A stretch of DNA of 64,000 nt from Bacillota bacterium (GCA_023460795.1 JAEWPC010000049.1:1-64000), one strand, 5' to 3'; shown: positions 1-8,701, counted from the stretch's first letter. Notes: generated by a model not told the origin, from the sequence alone. Translations and numbers: made by a program.

Positions 1-231
1 CGTTTGAACGATATTTCGCACAAAGCCCGCGTCCGAGCTCCCCACTAACGCACGTTTATACGATATTTCGCACAAAGTACCTTTCCGAGCCCCCACTAAC
101 GCACGTTTGTACGATTTTTCGCACAAAGTACCTATCCGAGCCCCCACTATCTCACGTTTATACGAAATTTCGCCAAAACCCGTGTCCAAGCTTCCCACGA
201 GCGGCACGTTTGAATGATTTTTCGCACAGGG
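1..231. repeat. Intergenic tandem repeat array, period 51-52 bp
   Basis: Successive units start at 1, 53, 104, 155 and 207, each beginning CGTTT-N2-ACGA and followed by TTTCGC and a conserved CCGAGC/CCCCAC tail. Units two and three differ at only a few positions, and the fourth and the partial fifth are more diverged. The array may continue upstream of the window. I see no open reading frame in it that looks like a gene. Its 51-bp period recurs in unrelated repeats at 27-28 kb and 58.9 kb. Confidence 0.85.
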
Positions 232-282
232 CTGCCGCAAGTCGGCAAGGTTGATGCCGTGCATTTCCCCGCATGGAAGATG

Positions 283-333
283 TTGACACCACCTCATTTT
301 TCAATTATTATCATTATCGAGAATGATAATAAT
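283..333 (+). promoter_or_regulatory. Sigma-A-type promoter overlapped by a 30-bp palindrome
   Basis: TTGACA (283-288) and TATTAT (306-311) are separated by 17 bp. A palindrome at 304-333 has perfect 12-bp arms (ATTATTATCATT and its complement) around a 6-bp centre, so it covers the -10 box and the start site. This is the expected place for an operator of the regulator encoded directly downstream. The arms also resemble Fur-type ATAATGAT repeats, so iron control cannot be excluded from sequence alone. Confidence 0.75.
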
Positions 334-351
334 CGAAAGGAGTACGACGGA

Positions 352-918
352 GTGAACAAGTCGAAGGCCGACCTGATCCTGCATCCCATACGCATGAGAA
401 TCATCCAAGCGCTGCTGCCGGAAGGCAATCGCACGGCGCAGCAGCTCGTGGAGCGTCTCTCGAACGTTCCTCAGGCGACGTTGTACCGACATCTGAACAC
501 TTTGCTGAAAGCCGGATTGATTCAAGTCGTCGAAGAACGGAAGATTCGAGGCACGACCGAGAAAATATACGCGCTGGCGAAGAACGCTCACGATGCCACC
601 CCGGATGACGTGACGGAAAAGTCTTCGGACCTGCATATGGACTTGTTCATGAAGTTCGTGGCTTCGATGATCGGAACTTACGGCGAGTACCTGGGGCAAT
701 CCAAGTACGACATGGTTCGGGACGGAATCAGCTTCCGGCAAGTGCAGCTGATCTTGGACGATGAGGAATATTTAAACTTGCTGCAAGAGACCAGGGCGCT
801 CATGGCCAAGCATTCGGGCAACGAGCCTCGCGCAGGAAGAAGACTTCGCAATATATGGACAGTAATCGTGCCGGAGGTAATGGACGAACATGACAATAGA
901 GACAATAAGAGCGAATGA
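352..918 (+). CDS. ArsR-like winged-helix transcriptional regulator
   Basis: A 188-residue cytoplasmic DNA-binding protein. Residues about 8-75 form a winged helix (QQLVERL, ATLYRHLNTLLKAGLI, then a wing ending EKIYAL) of the type that begins with a conserved HPIRMRIIQALL stretch. The C-terminal half is helical and probably dimerises. I chose the GTG at 352 because AAAGGAG lies 9 bp upstream. An in-frame ATG at 214 would translate the palindrome itself and has no ribosome-binding site. It is the first gene of a compact operon with a YhfC-like protease and an ABC transporter, and the palindrome over its promoter suggests autorepression. The ligand is unknown. Confidence 0.8.
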   Translation: MNKSKADLILHPIRMRIIQALLPEGNRTAQQLVERLSNVPQATLYRHLNTLLKAGLIQVVEERKIRGTTEKIYALAKNAHDATPDDVTEKSSDLHMDLFMKFVASMIGTYGEYLGQSKYDMVRDGISFRQVQLILDDEEYLNLLQETRALMAKHSGNEPRAGRRLRNIWTVIVPEVMDEHDNRDNKSE

Positions 919-1582
919 CGAGTTGTGGAATAAAGCGGTAAAGCGCGGACTCATGAGCTTGCCTCTCTATATTCTGGTCCCTGCGGTATTCTGGCTAGGT
1001 TTCGAACTGGCCGGGTACGACATGAGCTGGAGAGGCTTCGGCCTAGGAGCGTTGGGCTGGTTCATCGCTTTGGCGCTGAGGGGTCCGATCGGCGCGGCTA
1101 GCATGAAGCTATCGCAGGATGCGGCCAAGAACCTCATGATCGCAAGCTCGGGCGTGCTGGAAGAGTCGGCTAGACTTATCCTGATCGCCTTGACCTCCGC
1201 GACGACATCATGGGCGCTCTCCGTCGGACAAGGCTGGGCGGCGATCGAGGTGCTATACACGATGGTCACCGTCATCGCCATCGCTTCGCTAGCGAAGAAG
1301 ACCGATGAGAAATCGATGCAAGCGAAGCGCATGCTTGAAGCTCAAGGTACCGTTCAGGCGAGCCCGTTGTGGGGCATCTTGGAGCGGATCTGGGCATCGG
1401 CCTTTCATATCGGCAGCACGCTAGTCGTCGCGAAATATCCGTGGGCGGTCATCGCGCTCATACCGATCCATAGCGGGCTGAATTGGTTAGGCGTCAAGCT
1501 GGCGGCGCGCGCCGTGTGGCAATCCAGCGTGTTCATCGCATGCCTCGGAGCATGCATGCTTGCGATTGGACTAGCTCTATAA
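890..1582 (+). CDS. YhfC-family putative intramembrane metalloprotease
   Basis: A 230-residue polytopic membrane protein with about six hydrophobic segments. Its key residues match the YhfC/CAAX-protease-like clan: a Glu-Glu pair at residues 91-92 (VLEESAR), a His at 173 (AFHIGS) and a His at 194 (PIHSGLNW), which are plausible metal ligands and catalytic residues inside the membrane. The start overlaps the upstream regulator by 29 bp and has GGAGG 12 bp ahead, so translation is probably coupled. Its substrate is unknown. Sitting between a regulator and an ABC module, it could act in signalling or in processing of a peptide. Confidence 0.7.
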   Translation: MTIETIRANDELWNKAVKRGLMSLPLYILVPAVFWLGFELAGYDMSWRGFGLGALGWFIALALRGPIGAASMKLSQDAAKNLMIASSGVLEESARLILIALTSATTSWALSVGQGWAAIEVLYTMVTVIAIASLAKKTDEKSMQAKRMLEAQGTVQASPLWGILERIWASAFHIGSTLVVAKYPWAVIALIPIHSGLNWLGVKLAARAVWQSSVFIACLGACMLAIGLAL

Positions 1583-1619
1583 CAACTTCTAAACATCCGA
1601 ATTTATGGGGGAATTATCG

Positions 1620-1826
1620 ATGGATTTGAAAGACGTCAACTGGGAACTCTTCGCCCCGCTTATCGCCATTCAAGTGGTGTTGCTCGTTATCGCATTAATC
1701 GATCTTGGAAGACGGGACAGGGAAGCCGTTCGAGGACCGAAGCTGCTATGGGTGTTCGTCGTCATTCTGGTCAATCTAATCGGACCGGTTCTCTACTTCA
1801 CCGTCGGAAGGAAGAATGAATCTTGA
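1620..1826 (+). CDS. YxlE-like PLDc_N-domain membrane protein
   Basis: A 68-residue protein with two transmembrane segments, matching the N-terminal domain of cardiolipin synthases (PLDc_N) as a stand-alone unit. The loop RRDREAVRGPKLLW and the end GPVLYFTVGRK are typical. I prefer the ATG at 1620, with GGGGGA 7 bp upstream, over the ATG at 1605, which has none. In Bacillus subtilis the equivalent YxlE sits directly before the ABC genes yxlF and yxlG and takes part in SigY control. The same order is seen here, but no sigma factor gene is adjacent. It is probably an accessory or anchoring subunit of the ABC transporter. Confidence 0.75.
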   Translation: MDLKDVNWELFAPLIAIQVVLLVIALIDLGRRDREAVRGPKLLWVFVVILVNLIGPVLYFTVGRKNES

Positions 1827-2731
1827 GTCTGCTCGAAGTATCGGGATTGGTCAAGAAATTCGGAGTGCATACCGCCGTCGACGGGCTGCAATTCGAGATT
1901 ACGCCGGGCCGGTGCCTAGCTTTGCTCGGACCGAACGGCGCGGGGAAGACGACAACGCTTCGCATGCTGTCCGGACTGCTCGAGCCGACTTCGGGCACGA
2001 TTCGGTTCGCGGACGGCTCGGATAAGGATATACGGGGAGTCATCGGTTATCTACCGCAGTATCCCGCTTTCTTCAATTGGATGAGCGGACGGGAGTTTCT
2101 GTCCTTCACGGCGAAGCTGGCAGGAATGTCCGGCAAAGCAGCTGCCGCGCGAACGGAGGAAGTGCTGGAAAGAGTCGGGCTGAAGGATGCCGCGAAGCGA
2201 AGAATCGGCGGATACTCCGGCGGCATGAAGCAGCGCCTCGGCTTGGCGCAAGCGGTCATTCATCGTCCGAAGCTGCTCATTCTCGACGAGCCGGTATCCG
2301 CGCTCGATCCGCAGGGCAGGCGCGAAGTGATTGAGCTGCTGCGGGAGATGAAGCGCGAGACGACGATTCTCTTCTCTACGCACGTGCTGCATGACGTGGA
2401 GGAGATCAGCGAAGAGGTTATCATCATGGACAAGGGCCGGATTATCGTGCAAGGAGATTTGCTGAAGCTTCTATACGAGCACGAGCAGCCGCTCATTCGC
2501 GTGAAAGCTCGCCATTTGCCTAACGAATGGCTACTGCGTCTGAGCAAGGAACCGTTCGTCCGCGAGCTTAACGAGACTTCGGACGGATTTACGGTGCTGG
2601 TGACCGATGTATCGCTCGCCAGAAGCGCTCTGCTTCGCTCGTTTGCCGACCTGGGGATCGAGGTCGAGAGCTTCGAGATCGGGGCGACATCGCTGGAGGA
2701 TTTGTTCCTGAAGGCGGTGAGCGCGGGATGA
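1823..2731 (+). CDS. ABC transporter ATP-binding protein (YxlF-like)
   Basis: A 302-residue ATPase with Walker A (GPNGAGKTT), signature (SGGMKQRLGLAQA) and Walker B (LLILDEPVSALDP) all intact, plus the H-loop in FSTHVLHD. The C-terminal ~80 residues form the extension common in export-type ABC-2 systems. The start is a TTG overlapping the stop of the previous gene (TTGA), preceded by GGAAGGAAG, so the two are translationally coupled. It drives the permease encoded by the next gene. The substrate is unknown; related modules export peptides, lipids or antibiotics. Confidence 0.9.
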   Translation: MSLLEVSGLVKKFGVHTAVDGLQFEITPGRCLALLGPNGAGKTTTLRMLSGLLEPTSGTIRFADGSDKDIRGVIGYLPQYPAFFNWMSGREFLSFTAKLAGMSGKAAAARTEEVLERVGLKDAAKRRIGGYSGGMKQRLGLAQAVIHRPKLLILDEPVSALDPQGRREVIELLREMKRETTILFSTHVLHDVEEISEEVIIMDKGRIIVQGDLLKLLYEHEQPLIRVKARHLPNEWLLRLSKEPFVRELNETSDGFTVLVTDVSLARSALLRSFADLGIEVESFEIGATSLEDLFLKAVSAG

Positions 2732-3498
2732 ACACGTGGCTGCTGCTGTTTCGCAAAGAAATGCTGGAGAGCGCCCGGAACTTCAAGTGGATCTGGATTC
2801 CGCTCGTCTTCTTGGCGCTCGGCATCTCGAATCCGATCACGAGTTATTACATGCCCGAAATCCTGCAGGCCGGAGGAGTTTCGGCCGAGGCGGCTAGGCT
2901 GATTCCGATGCCGACCTCCGAAGAAGTCATCGTCAAATCGCTATCCCAGTACGGAACGCTGGGCGTGCTCGTGTTCGCGCTCTCCTTCATGGGGATCGTC
3001 GCGGGCGAACGCCAAGCCGGATCGGCCATTATGGTGCTCGTCAAGCCGGTGTCCCACGTCCATTACATCACTACGAAGTGGGCGGCGATGACCGCGATTA
3101 CGCTTGCGGCCGTGACGCTAGGGCAACTCGGAACCGGTTACTATATGCACGTCCTGTTCGACGACAACGTTTATACCGCGGTTCTGATCAGCGGATGGGT
3201 CTACGCGCTTTGGCTTATTCTCGTCAATTCGCTTACGCTGCTGCTCAGCTGCTTGATGAAGGCGCAAGCCGGTATCGCGTTCGTCTCCGTAGCGTTCGCC
3301 GCGCTTCTGTCGCTCGTTACCGGGCTGCTGGGGGACGCGATGCGCTGGAGTCCGAGCCGATTGACCGCCGAAGCCGGACGAATCGTCAAGGAGGGCGGAG
3401 CAAGCCAAGATCTATGGCTGCTCGTCCTGATTACGGCCGCGCTCATGGCCATCCTCCTGACGTTCGCGACGGCGGCTTCCAGACGAATGCTGCGTTGA
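2728..3498 (+). CDS. ABC-2 type permease (YxlG/NosY-like)
   Basis: A 256-residue integral membrane protein with about six transmembrane helices and the ABC-2 layout: an amphipathic N-terminus (LLFRKEMLESARNFKWIWI), a first helix, then an extracytoplasmic stretch. It overlaps the ATPase gene by ATGA and is the last gene of the operon. It ends 11 bp before the convergent GGDEF gene, and I see no hairpin terminator in that gap. It should form the membrane part of the transporter with the preceding ATPase. Confidence 0.85.
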   Translation: MNTWLLLFRKEMLESARNFKWIWIPLVFLALGISNPITSYYMPEILQAGGVSAEAARLIPMPTSEEVIVKSLSQYGTLGVLVFALSFMGIVAGERQAGSAIMVLVKPVSHVHYITTKWAAMTAITLAAVTLGQLGTGYYMHVLFDDNVYTAVLISGWVYALWLILVNSLTLLLSCLMKAQAGIAFVSVAFAALLSLVTGLLGDAMRWSPSRLTAEAGRIVKEGGASQDLWLLVLITAALMAILLTFATAASRRMLR

Positions 3499-3509
3499 CG
3501 CGCGTCACC

Positions 3510-5819
3510 TTAATAAAATTCGAATCCATCGCCGGTTTCCTTGGCCCTGTACATGGCGATATCCGCGAGCTTCACGAGCTGCAGCGGGTCCCGCGTCTGC
3601 TCGGGAAACCGGCTGATCCCGATGCTGCAAGATACGTTAACGGTATGATTCATCAGGTCATAAGGCTCGCTTATGGACGAGACAAGCCGTGCTGCGAGCC
3701 CTGCCACCTGTTCCTGCCGCGTTCCGGCTATCAGCGCGATGAACTCGTCGCCTCCGTGCCGGAATATCGCCATCGTATGGCGGTCGTCGCGCAGAGCGGC
3801 ATGGCGAACCGGAAGAACGTGCTTGCCGAGGTTGGCGATAATGCGTTCCGATATCTGAACGAGCAGAACGTCGCCGATATCATGGCCGTACGTGTCGTTC
3901 ACCTTCTTAAAGCCGTCGATATCCATGAAAAATAACGAGAAAGGCGCGGTTCCTCTGGTTTCTGCGCCTAACGTGTCATAGAAAAACCGTCGGTTATAAA
4001 GCCGCGTTAACGCATCGCTATCGGCATAATAGGCGAGCTGAAGCTCTTTATCCCTACGCAGCTCGATTACCGAGGACAGCCGGTGGACAAGCGACTGCGA
4101 TTCCGCGATCAGCAGGGAGCCTTTGAGCGCCGTGCTGATCAGAATGCCGAGATTCAGAATAATATCTCCCGGACATTGTCCGGTTTCCATCCAAGAGACC
4201 CCGATTTGATCCTCTCCCACATGCATCAGCATGACAATAAGCGCAAAACGCCGATTCCGGATCCTCTTGAACGTTCCGAAAATATCGCGAATGCTCCCGT
4301 CCTGACCGAATTCTTGCAGACGATTCTCGTGGTCGTGGTAAGCGAAGATCGCCCTGCAGGAGTCGAAGCTATTGTCTTTGTCGTTATAGGTAATGAGATA
4401 GTTCGTAGGAATTTCAATCCAGCCCATATAGCTTTCTAGCGTATTCATAATGCTAGGGATAGAATAGGCGGATAACAGCGATTTGCCTATAAAATCAAGG
4501 ATGCCGCGCTTTTTAGCCTGATCGATATGCAACAGGATGTTGTCGTAATGGTCTCGGTCCTTCGTGATGTAACGCGCGGCGAACAGCAGCTCCTCCGCCC
4601 TGAGAATCATCGCCTCGTCGTCCGACGTATAACGAATCGTCTGTTCCCGGAACGCGTCGATCATCTCGGCAAGCCCGGCTGCGGGAATCGGATCGGATAG
4701 ATATAAAATTTGGTTCTGCAGCGCGTCCAAGAAGCGACCGGAACGGACGCCTCTCACGTCGCCCAAGAATCCTTCGGCCAAGCCGGCGTAGTCGAGCGGG
4801 ATCAAGGGGAATAAGCCCCGCAGCGTATCGCCGACGGTCAGCGCGGCATCTTCAAGATTCAAAGATTTGGAGAAGCTTACGGATCTGTCCAACCGCATAG
4901 GTTTAACGTTATTGACGGTACATCCGCATGAATCCCTATACAGAATCGCGCCCGGCACGTCGGTTATGAACGGGCATTCTCCCGTTCGGATGAGCTGCAC
5001 GAGCGCCTCGACCCCCGCGCGGCCGAGTTCCTTGAACGGGTAATGAATCGTCGTCAGCGATGGCTTGGAGAACGTTAGGGAAGGCTCGTTCTCATAGCAA
5101 ACAAGCGCGATGTCTTCCGGAATGCGCAAACCGCGCTCCAGAATCGCATCGCGCATATATTGTCCGTCCAGCGCGGTCATGACAAGAACCGCGTCAATGG
5201 AGACTTGTCGGTCTTCAAGCAAGAGGGAGAGCACTCTCCTCATTCGCGTCTCGATACTCCAGCTCTTCATGTCATCATATTGAACGATGCGTCGTTCATC
5301 CGCGAAGCCGAATTCTTCTAGCGTTCGGCTGTAGCTGTCCACGCGGGTATCGTTATTCCATGGCGCGATGAAGGCGATCTCGCGGCGGCCATGCTCGTTA
5401 ATCAGATGGCGGGTAATCTTCTCTACGTAGAGGCCGCCGTTCATAATGACGCTGGGAATGCTCTCGAAGTCTTTGCCGATGCTCATGAACGGAATGCGAT
5501 CGAAGCGCTGGCTGAGGCCGGCTAGGTGCTCGGAATTGAACCTCTTGGACCAACCGATGAACAGGACGCCGTCGACATTGAATTGCTCCGTCAATCGCTC
5601 AAGCTTGCGGTGTCTGGCTTTCATGTCGCTAATCCCGCCCGCAGGCATCAAGACTCCGTCGTTCTCGAGGTGCGTGAAGTAGAGGAGATTCGCGTCGCAA
5701 CGCTCCGACGCTTCCGCGGCTCCGGCCAACATGAGGGACTCGGATTCATGATTCGCGTTCTCCGATAAGAAAGCGATCGTAGGTCTTCCGGTTGCTCGTT
5801 CGTGATGAGCAGTGAACAT
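3510..5819 (-). CDS. Periplasmic-binding-like sensor fused to GGDEF diguanylate cyclase
   Basis: A 769-residue protein. Residues about 10-320 form a LacI/RbsB-type ligand-binding fold (RPTIAFLSE, GVLFIGWSKR, ALVCYENEPSLTFSKPSLTTIHYPF) without the helix-turn-helix of LacI repressors. A middle region of unknown fold (about 320-600) leads to a GGDEF domain with an intact GGDEF at residue ~689 and DIDGFKKVNDTYGH. The usual RxxD inhibitory site five residues before GGDEF reads RHTM, so product inhibition may be lost. I chose the ATG at 5819 because AGAGG lies 8 bp upstream. There is no signal peptide, so sensing is probably cytoplasmic. It is likely to convert a ligand signal into c-di-GMP. Confidence 0.85.
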   Translation of the reverse strand: MFTAHHERATGRPTIAFLSENANHESESLMLAGAAEASERCDANLLYFTHLENDGVLMPAGGISDMKARHRKLERLTEQFNVDGVLFIGWSKRFNSEHLAGLSQRFDRIPFMSIGKDFESIPSVIMNGGLYVEKITRHLINEHGRREIAFIAPWNNDTRVDSYSRTLEEFGFADERRIVQYDDMKSWSIETRMRRVLSLLLEDRQVSIDAVLVMTALDGQYMRDAILERGLRIPEDIALVCYENEPSLTFSKPSLTTIHYPFKELGRAGVEALVQLIRTGECPFITDVPGAILYRDSCGCTVNNVKPMRLDRSVSFSKSLNLEDAALTVGDTLRGLFPLIPLDYAGLAEGFLGDVRGVRSGRFLDALQNQILYLSDPIPAAGLAEMIDAFREQTIRYTSDDEAMILRAEELLFAARYITKDRDHYDNILLHIDQAKKRGILDFIGKSLLSAYSIPSIMNTLESYMGWIEIPTNYLITYNDKDNSFDSCRAIFAYHDHENRLQEFGQDGSIRDIFGTFKRIRNRRFALIVMLMHVGEDQIGVSWMETGQCPGDIILNLGILISTALKGSLLIAESQSLVHRLSSVIELRRDKELQLAYYADSDALTRLYNRRFFYDTLGAETRGTAPFSLFFMDIDGFKKVNDTYGHDIGDVLLVQISERIIANLGKHVLPVRHAALRDDRHTMAIFRHGGDEFIALIAGTRQEQVAGLAARLVSSISEPYDLMNHTVNVSCSIGISRFPEQTRDPLQLVKLADIAMYRAKETGDGFEFY

Positions 5820-6059
5820 GGAACGCACCTCTGCAAAGAGCATCATTATCAGACAAATTATACCATGTCCGGTTATGGCCTGAGAACAGAAATGGAGCGA
5901 GTCGATGAGAGAGTCATGGTGAAGTCGCCGCACGACGGGCAGATGATATGTATGCGCATTCATGTATTTAAATTAACGAAAACGGCGGAAACGGGCAGAA
6001 AACCGAGTTTTACAGATTCGACCGAGAGGAATAGAATCAATCCATCAACTGAATAGACG

Positions 6060-6222
6060 CACTGCGCTGAGTCCTTGCTTCTTGAGGAACGGGGGAACCA
6101 ATCGCGACAAGCCGATCGCTTGCCGCACGGGGTGAATCGATAACGCGTCTTCGGCCGTTATCGTAGGGCGACTCTATACGCCCGAATCCGTCAGCTAACC
6201 TCGTAAGCGTCTTAGAGGAGAT
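6060..6222 (+). ncRNA. c-di-AMP riboswitch (ydaO/yuaA type)
   Basis: The blocks expected for this class are present in order: CGCTGAGTCC near 6065, GGGGGAACC near 6091, GGGGTGAATC near 6129, and the 3' block CCCGAATCCGTCAGCTAACC at 6181-6200 followed by CTCGTAAGCG. Together they form the pseudo-two-fold core that binds two c-di-AMP molecules. It ends just before an intrinsic terminator and lies in front of kimA, one of the best-known genes under this switch. High c-di-AMP is expected to turn transcription off. Confidence 0.9.
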
Positions 6223-6243
6223 CGCTCCAGCTTATTTAAGGCT

Positions 6244-6273
6244 GCGGGGAATAGACCTCCGCGGTCTTTTTTT
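6244..6273 (+). terminator. Riboswitch-controlled intrinsic terminator
   Basis: AGACC (6253-6257) pairs with GGTCT (6263-6267), with an alternative GCGG/CCGC pairing just upstream, and a run of seven Ts follows (6267-6273). Its position between the c-di-AMP aptamer and the kimA start makes it the likely expression platform. Confidence 0.8.
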
Positions 6274-6322
6274 GTTGCGCATTTTTAAGGTACCTACATC
6301 ATACGATTTGGCGGTGTAAGAC

Positions 6323-8146
6323 ATGTATTCTATGAAAAGATTGTTGATCGGACGGCCGCTGAAGTCGAACGAACTCGGGGAACAGAAGCTCATCAAGACG
6401 AAGGCCCTCGCCATACTGTCATCGGATGCCTTATCTTCGGTAGCTTACGGTCCCGAGCAGATCCTACTCGTCCTATTCGCGATCGGGGCGGCGGCCATGT
6501 GGTATTCGGTTCCGATCGCGATCGGCGTATTGATCTTGTTGCTCGCCTTGATTCTATCCTATCGGCAAGTCATCTTCGCCTACCCTCACGGAGGGGGCGC
6601 GTACGTGGTCTCGAAGGAGAATCTGGGGCTGTCCGCCGGGCTTGTATCGGGCGGCTCGCTGCTTGTCGACTATATCCTGACGGTAGCCGTCAGCGTATCG
6701 GCGGGCACGGACGCGATCACGTCGGCTTTTCCGAGCCTTCATCCTTACACGGTCGTCATTGCGGTCGCTTTCGTGATATTCATTACGATTCTGAATTTGC
6801 GCGGCGTAACGGAGTCCGCTTCCATACTGGCTTATCCCGTGTATCTATTCGTACTTGCTCTGTTCGTCATGATCGGAGCCGGGATTTACAGAATCGCGAC
6901 CGGCGACATTCCCGCCGATCTGCATGCCTCGGTCGGAACTCCGGTGGCGGGCGTTACTTTGTTCGTACTGCTGAAGGCGTTCGCTTCGGGCAGTTCGGCG
7001 CTGACGGGAGTCGAGGCGATCTCGAACGCGATCCCGAACTTTAAGTCGCCGGCACCTAACAACGCCGCCAAGACGTTAATCGCGATGGGCGTGCTGCTCG
7101 CCATCCTGTTCTCGGGCATCGTAACGCTGGCTTATTATTATGGCGTGTCGCCTAAGCACGACGTCACGGTCGTCTCGCAAATCGCGGAGCAGACGTTCGG
7201 ACGCCATTTCATGTATTTCTTCATTCAAGGGACGACGGCGCTTATCCTGATTCTCGCGGCGAACACCGGCTATTCCGCTTTCCCGCTTCTCGCCGTCAAC
7301 CTTGCCAAGGACAAATACATTCCGCGCATGTTCACGATGCGCGGTGACCGGCTCGGCTACTCGAACGGGATTATTTTCCTGGGCATCTTCTCGATCCTGC
7401 TCATTATTGCATTCAAAGGTCAGACGGAACAGCTGATTCCGCTTTACGCCGTCGGCGTATTCATTCCTTTCACGCTTGCGCAAACGGGCATGATCGTGAA
7501 GTGGGTCCGACAGAAGCCGAAGGGCTGGGTACCTAAGCTTATCGTCAATACGATCGGCGCGATCATCTGCTTCACCATCACGATGATGTTCTTCATCACG
7601 AAGTTCTCTCACGTATGGCCGGTGCTTGTATTTATGCCGCTTATCATCTATGTTTTCCTTAGGATCAAGAAACATTACGTAGCCGTGGGCGATCAGCTAA
7701 GGTTAGCCACCTGCGAGCCGGTCATGCCGATCAAAGGCAACGTCATCATCGTTCCGGTATCCGGCATTACGCACGTCGTGGAGCATTCGCTCAATTACGC
7801 GCAGTCGCTCGCCGCCGATCAGATTATCGCCGTGTACATTCCTTTCGAGAGGGAGGAAGAGACGGCGTTCGAGGACAAATGGAGCAAGTGGCGCCCCGAC
7901 ATCCGGCTCGTGACGATTCACTCCCATTACCGTAGCGTCATTCATCCGCTAAGCAAGTTCATCGATACGGTACAGCGCAAAGCCAGCGAATCGAACTACC
8001 AGGTTACGGTCATTATCCCTCAATTCATTCCGAAGAAGGGCTGGCATAACGTGCTTCATAACCAGACCAGCTTCATGATTCGCGCGCACTTGCTCCATCG
8101 CAAGGACGTCATCGTAACGACCGTGCCTTATCATCTAAAAAAATAA
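6323..8146 (+). CDS. kimA: High-affinity potassium importer KimA
   Basis: A 607-residue APC-superfamily transporter, the same length as Bacillus subtilis KimA (YdaO). The first ~440 residues hold about 12 transmembrane helices, beginning LSSDALSSVAYGPEQILL and including YPHGGGAYVVSKENLG. The last ~150 residues are a cytoplasmic domain (VIIVPVSGITHVVEHSLNYAQ...) like that to which c-di-AMP binds directly in KimA. It takes up K+ with the proton motive force. The ATG at 6323 has GGCGGTG 6 bp upstream. Control is expected at two levels, the riboswitch upstream and the C-terminal domain. Confidence 0.92.
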   Translation: MYSMKRLLIGRPLKSNELGEQKLIKTKALAILSSDALSSVAYGPEQILLVLFAIGAAAMWYSVPIAIGVLILLLALILSYRQVIFAYPHGGGAYVVSKENLGLSAGLVSGGSLLVDYILTVAVSVSAGTDAITSAFPSLHPYTVVIAVAFVIFITILNLRGVTESASILAYPVYLFVLALFVMIGAGIYRIATGDIPADLHASVGTPVAGVTLFVLLKAFASGSSALTGVEAISNAIPNFKSPAPNNAAKTLIAMGVLLAILFSGIVTLAYYYGVSPKHDVTVVSQIAEQTFGRHFMYFFIQGTTALILILAANTGYSAFPLLAVNLAKDKYIPRMFTMRGDRLGYSNGIIFLGIFSILLIIAFKGQTEQLIPLYAVGVFIPFTLAQTGMIVKWVRQKPKGWVPKLIVNTIGAIICFTITMMFFITKFSHVWPVLVFMPLIIYVFLRIKKHYVAVGDQLRLATCEPVMPIKGNVIIVPVSGITHVVEHSLNYAQSLAADQIIAVYIPFEREEETAFEDKWSKWRPDIRLVTIHSHYRSVIHPLSKFIDTVQRKASESNYQVTVIIPQFIPKKGWHNVLHNQTSFMIRAHLLHRKDVIVTTVPYHLKK

Positions 8147-8162
8147 CGAAGGATGAAGCCCA

Positions 8163-8624
8163 ATGAACGATTTGTTGAAGGAATTGTCGGCGCAAGAAGA
8201 AGAGTTGCAATTCGAAGCTTTCGGGAACGACGAAGCGTTGCGGTTAGGCAACCTCATCATCGGACTTGCCAAGGAGAACGGCAAGGGAATCGCCGTGCAT
8301 ATCGAGAACGATAAGCATCCGCTTTACACGCACTATATGGCGGGGACGAACGAGGGCAATATTTATTGGATCAACTCGAAGAAGAACGTCGTAAAGCGCT
8401 TCGGGCATAGCTCGTTCTACGTCGGAGAGTCGTACAGGGCGAAGGGGACGACGTTCAAGGAGTCCTCGGGCTTATCGTTGGACGAGTACCAAGCGGAAGG
8501 CGGCTGCGTGCCGATTATCGTGAAGGGCCAAGGGATCGTCGCCACGGTGACCGTCACCGGATTGTCCGGGGAAGAGGATCATTGGTATGCGGTCGAGGGG
8601 ATTAGGAGGTTGTTGGAGAAGTAA
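8163..8624 (+). CDS. HbpS-like heme-binding/degrading domain protein (UPF0303)
   Basis: A 153-residue single-domain cytoplasmic protein (no signal peptide) matching the HbpS/GlcG-like UPF0303 family, with RLGNLIIGLAKENGKGIAVHIE near the start and GGCVPIIVKGQGIVATVTVTGL near the end. Family members bind heme or act as sensor subunits; some degrade heme. It follows kimA by 16 bp on the same strand and so may be under the same riboswitch. A link between K+ uptake and this protein is only inferred from position. Confidence 0.7.
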   Translation: MNDLLKELSAQEEELQFEAFGNDEALRLGNLIIGLAKENGKGIAVHIENDKHPLYTHYMAGTNEGNIYWINSKKNVVKRFGHSSFYVGESYRAKGTTFKESSGLSLDEYQAEGGCVPIIVKGQGIVATVTVTGLSGEEDHWYAVEGIRRLLEK

Positions 8625-8642
8625 GACGTGTGATGAGCCGTT

Positions 8643-8682
8643 CGATCCGCCGCTAACGCGGGGTCGGGCGGTTTTCTTTTTG
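8643..8682 (+). terminator. Intrinsic terminator after the kimA operon
   Basis: CCGCC (8647-8651) pairs with GGCGG (8667-8671) around an inner CGC/GCG stem, followed by TTTTCTTTTT. Confidence 0.75.
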
Positions 8683-8701
8683 CTCTAAAATGGGTTTGGA
8701 G

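Noticed and set aside
214..351. Longer start (ATG at 214) for the ArsR-like regulator
   Set aside because: It has no ribosome-binding site and would translate the promoter and palindrome. The GTG at 352 has a strong site.
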